Program-made: the position numbers and the translations under genes
Shown: positions 59,244 through 64,000 of the stretch, piece after piece
Layout: each line of letters begins with the position of its first letter
Numbering within the stretch: the stretch's first letter is position 1
Source of the DNA: Taxillus chinensis
Taxonomy: Eukaryota; Streptophyta; Magnoliopsida; Santalales; Loranthaceae
DNA length: 64,000 bases
Assembly: GCA_023512835.1 (NCBI GenBank)
Contig: CM042085.1
Coordinates: 40,758,189 to 40,822,188 of the forward strand
Direction of reading: 5' to 3'
The notes under the pieces: model-generated
Database searches by the model: none
Seen by the model: the letters and a program-made list of their open reading frames with translations, nothing else
What the model was told of the DNA's origin: nothing

Positions 59244-59921
59244 CCACAAATGTGAAGGGCATCCAGAGCTTTCTGGGTCATGCGGGGTTCTACCGGCAAT
59301 TTATCAAAGACTTTTCCAAGATCGCCAAGCCCCTCAGCATGCTTTTAGCGAAGGATGTACCCTTCGTCTTTTCAGAAGAATGCCTTCAGGAATTTTCAGT
59401 GCTGAAAGAGAAGTTAAGTTCAGCACCTGTAATAGTAGCTCCAGACTAGTCGCAACCTTTTGAGCTGATGTGTGACGCCAGCGACTTTGCAGTTAGGGCG
59501 GTTCTTGGGCAAAAGCAGGACAAAGTATTTCGGGCGATTTACTATGCTAGCCAAACACTCCATGATGCACAATTAAATTACACGACTACGGAGAAAGAAT
59601 TGCTAGTTGTTGTCTTCGCTTGTGACAAGTTTAGATCGTACTTGCTGGGCATGAAAGTGATAGTTTATACTGACCATGCGGCCCTCAAGTACCTATTTAG
59701 CAAGAAGGATGCTAAACCCAGATTGATCAGATGGGTTCTGCTTCTCCAGGAGTTCGACTTGGAGATTAAGGATTTGAAAGGCACATCCAACACTGTAGCA
59801 GATCATCTGTTAAGGCGGAGTCAAGGGAAGGGCAGTCAATGAAGCAACAACTTCTGATACCTTCCCTGATGAGCAGTTATTTTCAGCAGAAGTTCACGTT
59901 CCATGGTATGTTGAAAATGAA
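59244..59921 (+). pseudogene. Athila RT end and RNase H
   Basis: Continues 32764: NVKGIQSFLGHAGFYRQFIKDFSKIAKPLSMLL, one TAG near 59447, then [18 protein letters not shown] (first Asp), [16 protein letters not shown] (Glu), [14 protein letters not shown] (Asp), [19 protein letters not shown] (last Asp). After a shift near 59830 the frame TFPDEQLF and VPWYVEN continues, the usual Athila linker toward integrase. Homology ends near 59921, and the integrase itself is missing here. Confidence 0.92.
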
Positions 59922-60017
59922 ATCTACACAAAAACAAAATAGAAAAGAAATGCTTCCAGATCACAAATTAATCAGCTCGCTAAATGTCACCTAAGCCTCG
60001 CAACAAATTGCTTGCCT
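59922..60017 (-). other. Inverted Athila leader fragment
   Basis: Read on the minus strand, this follows directly on the primer site at 60018-60035, so it is Athila leader in reverse. The exact join with plus-strand pol is somewhere at 59921-59960. Confidence 0.6.
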
Positions 60018-60035
60018 TCCCCGGCAACGGCGCCA
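60018..60035 (-). other. Athila primer-binding site, tRNA-Asp (complete)
   Basis: The plus strand TCCCCGGCAACGGCGCCA equals the 3' end of plant tRNA-Asp (18/18 from memory of that tRNA), so the minus strand is the primer site, seven bases inside the LTR end. Confidence 0.92.
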
Positions 60036-60041
60036 AAAACT

Positions 60042-61586
60042 TGACCTAAAAATTTTATATGTGGTATAGGTATGTAGCAAGTGCACTGGCCAAGTAATAA
60101 GTGGAGTATTGAAACCCCGATTATCGATCCCACGGGGGAAGGAACTAGTCTTGAAAGACAGATGATCACTAAACTAATAGATTTGGTCCATGTCCGGAAA
60201 AATGATTTAAGTTGTGCAAATAGTTTGAATTCGTATAGCTAAAGCAAAAGTGATTAAATTAGATTGTTGGCCAGCAATTGGTATAGAAATTTCAGGTGAT
60301 TAAGGATCTAGGGTCGCAATGTTTACCACCCAATGGATTGTAATAATCCTGGATTATGGCTCTTATTCTTGATTTAAGTTCTAATTCATGTTCATGTTGA
60401 TTATCTCCTACCTATCTTACATTTGGTCCATGCTAAGATAGATTTAAGGCTTTTATCCCATTTGGCCCATGTGAATAAAAGTGATCAAGGTAGATAAACA
60501 ATCTAATAGTTGTAGACTTGGTCCAGCATACAATATTAAATCTAATTCACTAGTGTTCCACCCTAGACAAGGGCTAAGATTACCTAATCATGCATAAATC
60601 AGGCATTTGCTTTCGTACAAGTGAATTAAACAAGAACTGAATTTCATTTCATTGAACAACCATAAACCAAACTAATTACAACATATTGGGGGCTACATTG
60701 CTCCCCTAGACTAACAAAACTACTCCATAATGATAATGAAAGCAATAGAAATTGCAAGAAAGAACATGATTACAGTACCAGGATAATAAAGGAAGAACCC
60801 AAGATGAACCAGGACTTCGGCCTCCAAAACCTCCGGTGTCTGCTGCCCAAAATCGCTCCTCTCCAACTCCAATGCCGCCAAGGACAATCCGATCTTTTAG
60901 CAACGGCTATAGCTCTTCTTCGGAACTCAGATCAGATTGTCTAACTCAAGATGATCTACAATGCCTCCCAAGCCCCCTATTTATAGGATTTAGTGGGCCA
61001 AATTAAGGTTACAAAAGATGTGCCCTAATTATAAATGTGGTCGCAGCCAAAACGACGTCGTTTTGGTTAGTGACACTATTCGACGTTCTAGGCTCAATAC
61101 AAATCAAACTACACCAAATTTGACCCAAGTTCTTTAGATGAAAATGATGAAAACAACAAAACACATCATGTGGAGCTCAAAAATGCTTGCACGCGAGAAT
61201 GCACGTGAGAAAGTCCTTTTCACGTGCAGCTCCAAATCAACCCAAATTTGCTCCAAAGCTTCAGTAGAACTTGTAGAAAGCATCCATGCATCAAAATCCT
61301 TGCACGTGAGAAACACCTTTTTGCGTGCACCTTCATTTTGCTCTTATTTTGCTTCCATATTCTTCCTATAGCTTCCTCTTGAGTGTATGGAGTGATCTAG
61401 CCAAGGTGTTTGGGAAAAAGTTGCTCAAAACATGCCAAAAACACTCAAAAAGTACAACTATACACCAAACAAGGTTTTTCTAGGGGTTAGAACAAATATA
61501 AGCAAAATACCATGCAAATAGGCTCAAAACATACTCTAAAACACACTAAATATGGCATAGGATAATGGCATAAATGCGCGTTATCA
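60042..61586 (-). repeat. Athila LTR in inverted orientation, 1545 bp
   Basis: Ends TGACC at 60042 and begins (minus) TGATAACGCGCATTTATGCC at 61586. Matches 3057-4600 throughout. The palindrome lies at 61047-61066 and the TATA box complement near 60978. With its primer site on the left, it is the 5' LTR of a minus-strand element body. Confidence 0.92.
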
Positions 61587-61784
61587 ACGTGACAAAGCCA
61601 TTATCACGTGCAACCTCTATATGCTCCCTCTTGAGCTCATCTTTTGCCTCATGCTTGCTCATCGATATACAAAGTGATCAAGCCAATGTGTGTGGAAAGA
61701 AAATTCCCAAAAACCTGACAATTACCACTCAAAAGGCATAACTGTAACTAACTCCTCACATTCCAAAACACGGGTCATTACAGT
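61587..61784 (-). repeat. Fragment resembling the start of a Tekay-type LTR
   Basis: On the minus strand it begins TGTAATGACCCGTGTTTTGG, as in the LTR at 18713, and later reads AGATGAGCTCAAGAGGG, as AGATGAGCCCAAGAGGGG in E2 and E3. It runs straight into the Athila LTR start at 61586. Confidence 0.65.
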
Positions 61785-63270
61785 TAGACACCGACTATAC
61801 TTCTTGCTGATCATCTTTACTTGTGTCATGCATTGTGTTTCTGATAATATTCTCATACTTTCATTATGGGAGGATGCTTGCATCTCCAGACTGAAGTCAC
61901 TAAAGCTAACATAATTAAAGATATATGAATAAAACCTCCTTAGGATTTCATGATTTGTATTTCCATCTCTCACCACATGTCCAATGATTTTTCATATTGC
62001 TTAAATTATTAACATGTCTGGTTGAAGAAATGAAATGGGTTAGCTCGGAATGCCTGGTGGATAAAATCACAGTTGCAGTCTGATCAGCTTTTGAAATAGA
62101 GTTTTCTCAAGGATAGACAACAATTTCTCAAGATCTAAATATTAAGCAGGAAATGTCCATCGAGATGATCGCATGGTTTAAGGGGGGAATGCTTTATCTA
62201 TTACCCAAGTAATACCCCCTTATATGTTTTGTGACTTCTTTCCTGGTTGTCTATCTGAGGGGGAATCTTTCTCGAGAGGATCACACGATCTAAGGGAGAG
62301 CAAAAGCTTTATTTATTATTTAAGTAATGACCCCCTGATATGTCTCGGATGCTTTCCCTATAAACTCTCACTTTTGGATCTGACTGGACACACATTGTTG
62401 AATCAGAATTGTGGCATGATTGCATGTTTTTGTTTCTTCAATTGTGCATCTTAATATGATAATCAATTGATTGTTCTTGGCATGTGTTCTTTAATCCATT
62501 ATCACTCATGAATCTTCAGTTGGACAAATCATATAGATTCAATTAATCATAGCTACATCTCTCAGCATGAAGGTTTCACTATGTTGACCAATATGAACTT
62601 ATGTATTTCTTATCTGTCATATGCATTGATTTCAGTAAAATGATCCTTAACTCGTATATATGTGTCTCACTTCATTTTAATGCATAAGTTTTGCTTGTTT
62701 TTCATTAGTTCGGATTATACTGAATTTTCTTTATTTATCCTATATCCGTACTAATCCCAACCTTTTAAGTCTTCTTTCTTTTAGTTTATCTTTGTGAAGC
62801 TACGAGTTCAGATTCTCTTTGCATTTCACCGATATATGTCTTGTCCGATGTCTCGGATTTAAAGTGTTGTGGTACTTCTTTTCTATTCAACTTCAAGACA
62901 GCAAAGGAATCTACTTCTCTCGTTTCAGCACCGGTTTCTACGAAACGTAGTCTGTTTTTCATCCAGATATTCTTCTACGGATTATCTTTACCCCGGATGA
63001 TAGTCGGTTCACTTCCTCCTAGCTCTTGGAACTCTCACATCGCGATAATCCAAGTATTATCTTACATCGCATATTTTGAGGAGGAATAATGATGGTCCAT
63101 TAAATGTACATCTCGAGCCGAACAATTAGTCACTTCATTTTTCGGAAGAAGGCATACAGGTGTCATTAGTGCTTGGTTCTGCTGCCTCCACATCATCTCT
63201 TTACCTAGAGGCGCTCAACTATTAAGTCTAATGACATCAAATTGTCAAGCGGTTCACTATTCATTTCGCT
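61785..63270. other. Unassigned AT-rich region
   Basis: No clear gene. Two related stretches (62165-62235, 62278-62346) share GATCGCA/GATCACA, TTAAGGGGGGAA/CTAAGGGAGAG, CTTTATYTATTA and AAGTAATRCCCCC, and a third purine run TGAGGGGGAATC lies at 62255. Repeated purine tracts near a 3' LTR are known in Sirevirus-type Copia elements, which is one possible origin. Confidence 0.4.
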
Positions 63271-63271
63271 T

Positions 63272-63418
63272 AAACCCTAGACCCACTTGCATCCACTAAC
63301 CCGCTATATATTTCACAAGCATTCAAGCGAAGAGCGACTTATCACTCTCATATCGCATAGTCGTTCTTCATCTTTTCAAAACCCTACATTTCCTTCCCCT
63401 TCTCACAATCCAATTCCA
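63272..63418 (+). promoter_or_regulatory. Probable promoter and 5' leader of the ORF at 63419
   Basis: AAACCCTAG (telo-box-like, near 63272), TATATATTT (about 63304-63312) and a CT-rich leader just before the ATG give the look of a plant promoter. Function not shown. Confidence 0.45.
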
Positions 63419-63665
63419 ATGGCACCCAGAACCGCTCTCTCCGGTGTCAATCCAGGCCATCTGGTTGATTGGAACGCTGTTTCCAATCCTCTGACGTGGT
63501 TTATGGAGCTACACCTTTTACTTAAAGCAAGCCATCTATTAAACCTCGACTCTGATCCAATAGATCTTCTCATCAAAGACATTGCTGAGTTTTACCGTAA
63601 CGTTCGCTGCACCACCGACTCCATCCGATCCACCGTTAGGGGTGAATCCATTGTCAGCACCCCGA
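63419..63665 (+). pseudogene. Truncated ORF of plant-transposon-protein type, cut by an Athila LTR
   Basis: The ATG at 63419 opens 82 codons, MAPRTALSGVNPGHLVDWN onward, then a Leu-rich helical part (FMELHLLLKASHLL) and IAEFYRNV with STVRGESIV. The EFY-x-N followed by VRG pattern is common in the large plant family often labelled putative plant transposon protein, found in Athila/Sire-type third or env-like ORFs. The same frame is open upstream to 63287, but the ATG after the leader fits better. The ORF ends at the Athila LTR start (63666), so its 3' part is outside the window. It could be a host gene or another element's ORF. Confidence 0.5.
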
Positions 63666-64000
63666 TGATAACGTGCATTTATGCCGTTATCCTATACCTT
63701 ATATAGGGTGTTTTAGCGTATGTTTTGTACCTATTTGCATGTTATTTTCGACATATTTGCTCTAACCCCTAGGAAGATCCGGTTTGGTGTATAGTGGTAC
63801 TTTTTGAGTGTTTTTGGCAGGTTTTGGAGTAACCTTTTCCCACACACTCTTGCTAGATCACGCCATCAACTCACAAGGAAGCTATAGGAAGAAGATGGAA
63901 GCAAGATGAAGGCAAAATCAAGGTGCACGTGAAAAGCCTTCTCACGTGCATTCTCACGTTCAAGGATTTTATTGTATGGATGTCTTCTACAACTCAAGAG
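63666..64000 (+). repeat. Athila LTR (+), 5' end, running out of the window
   Basis: Starts TGATAACGTGCATTTATGCC and follows the LTR at 3057 for the full 335 bp seen, including the TTTTGGCAGGTTTTGGAG and GCACGTG modules. The five bases before it (CCCGA, 63661-63665) are the candidate target duplication. Confidence 0.9.

Overview
This is a piece of repeat-packed plant nuclear heterochromatin, almost certainly from a eudicot. I see no intact host gene, tRNA or rRNA. Nearly every base belongs to two lineages of Ty3/gypsy LTR retrotransposons, stacked inside one another up to three layers deep. The plant call rests on Athila-type gag/pol, an 18-nt primer-binding site matching the 3' end of plant tRNA-Asp, the Athila polypurine tract, and Tekay/Del-type chromoviruses with initiator-tRNA-Met primer sites and C-terminal chromodomains.

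Layout. (1) 1-4617: a rearranged Athila 3' half. It holds the integrase C-terminus (minus strand), a Ulp1-protease-like third ORF (plus strand), a 1.2 kb noncoding stretch, the polypurine tract, an LTR (3057-4600) and a stub of primer site. (2) Athila gag-protease-RT-RNase H on the plus strand, cut into pieces at 20508-21694, 30272-32764 and 59239-59921. (3) Between these pieces sit Tekay-like insertions: E1 (+, 4653-20507, 5'-truncated) carrying E1b (+, 6264-15088, TSD GTTTT); E2 (-, 21695-30271, TSD TGCTG/TGCCG); E3 (-, 32765-59238, TSD TCCAC) carrying E3a (+, 38557-47505) and E3b (-, 49735-58840, TSD TGCAC). (4) 60018-61586: an Athila LTR with primer site in inverted orientation. (5) 61587-61784: a fragment resembling the start of a Tekay LTR. 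(6) 61785-63665: an unassigned region ending in an ORF that is cut by a third Athila LTR starting at 63666.

E3a and E3b are autonomous-type elements with recognisable gag, protease, RT, RNase H, integrase and chromodomain, all full of one-base shifts. E1, E1b, E2 and E3 are a non-autonomous, LARD-like group. They keep the LTR ends, primer site, leader, a gag fragment with zinc knuckles, the last 23 codons of the chromodomain and the polypurine tract, but replace pol with about 3 kb of shared sequence I cannot identify. They presumably depended on E3a/E3b-like relatives.

The most striking observation is that the Tekay-type LTRs look chimeric. About 110 bp from their start they carry a block that is colinear with the Athila U3, opening with the Athila LTR's own first 20 bases and ending with the same ACGTCG palindrome. 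The LTR fragment next to the inverted Athila LTR (61784 down to 60042) shows the same order of parts. Also notable are the dead Ulp1-like ORF in the Athila third-ORF position, triplicated polypurine-tract modules, and an indel pattern between LTR pairs that points to basecalling error at CHG sites, so many frameshifts may not be real.
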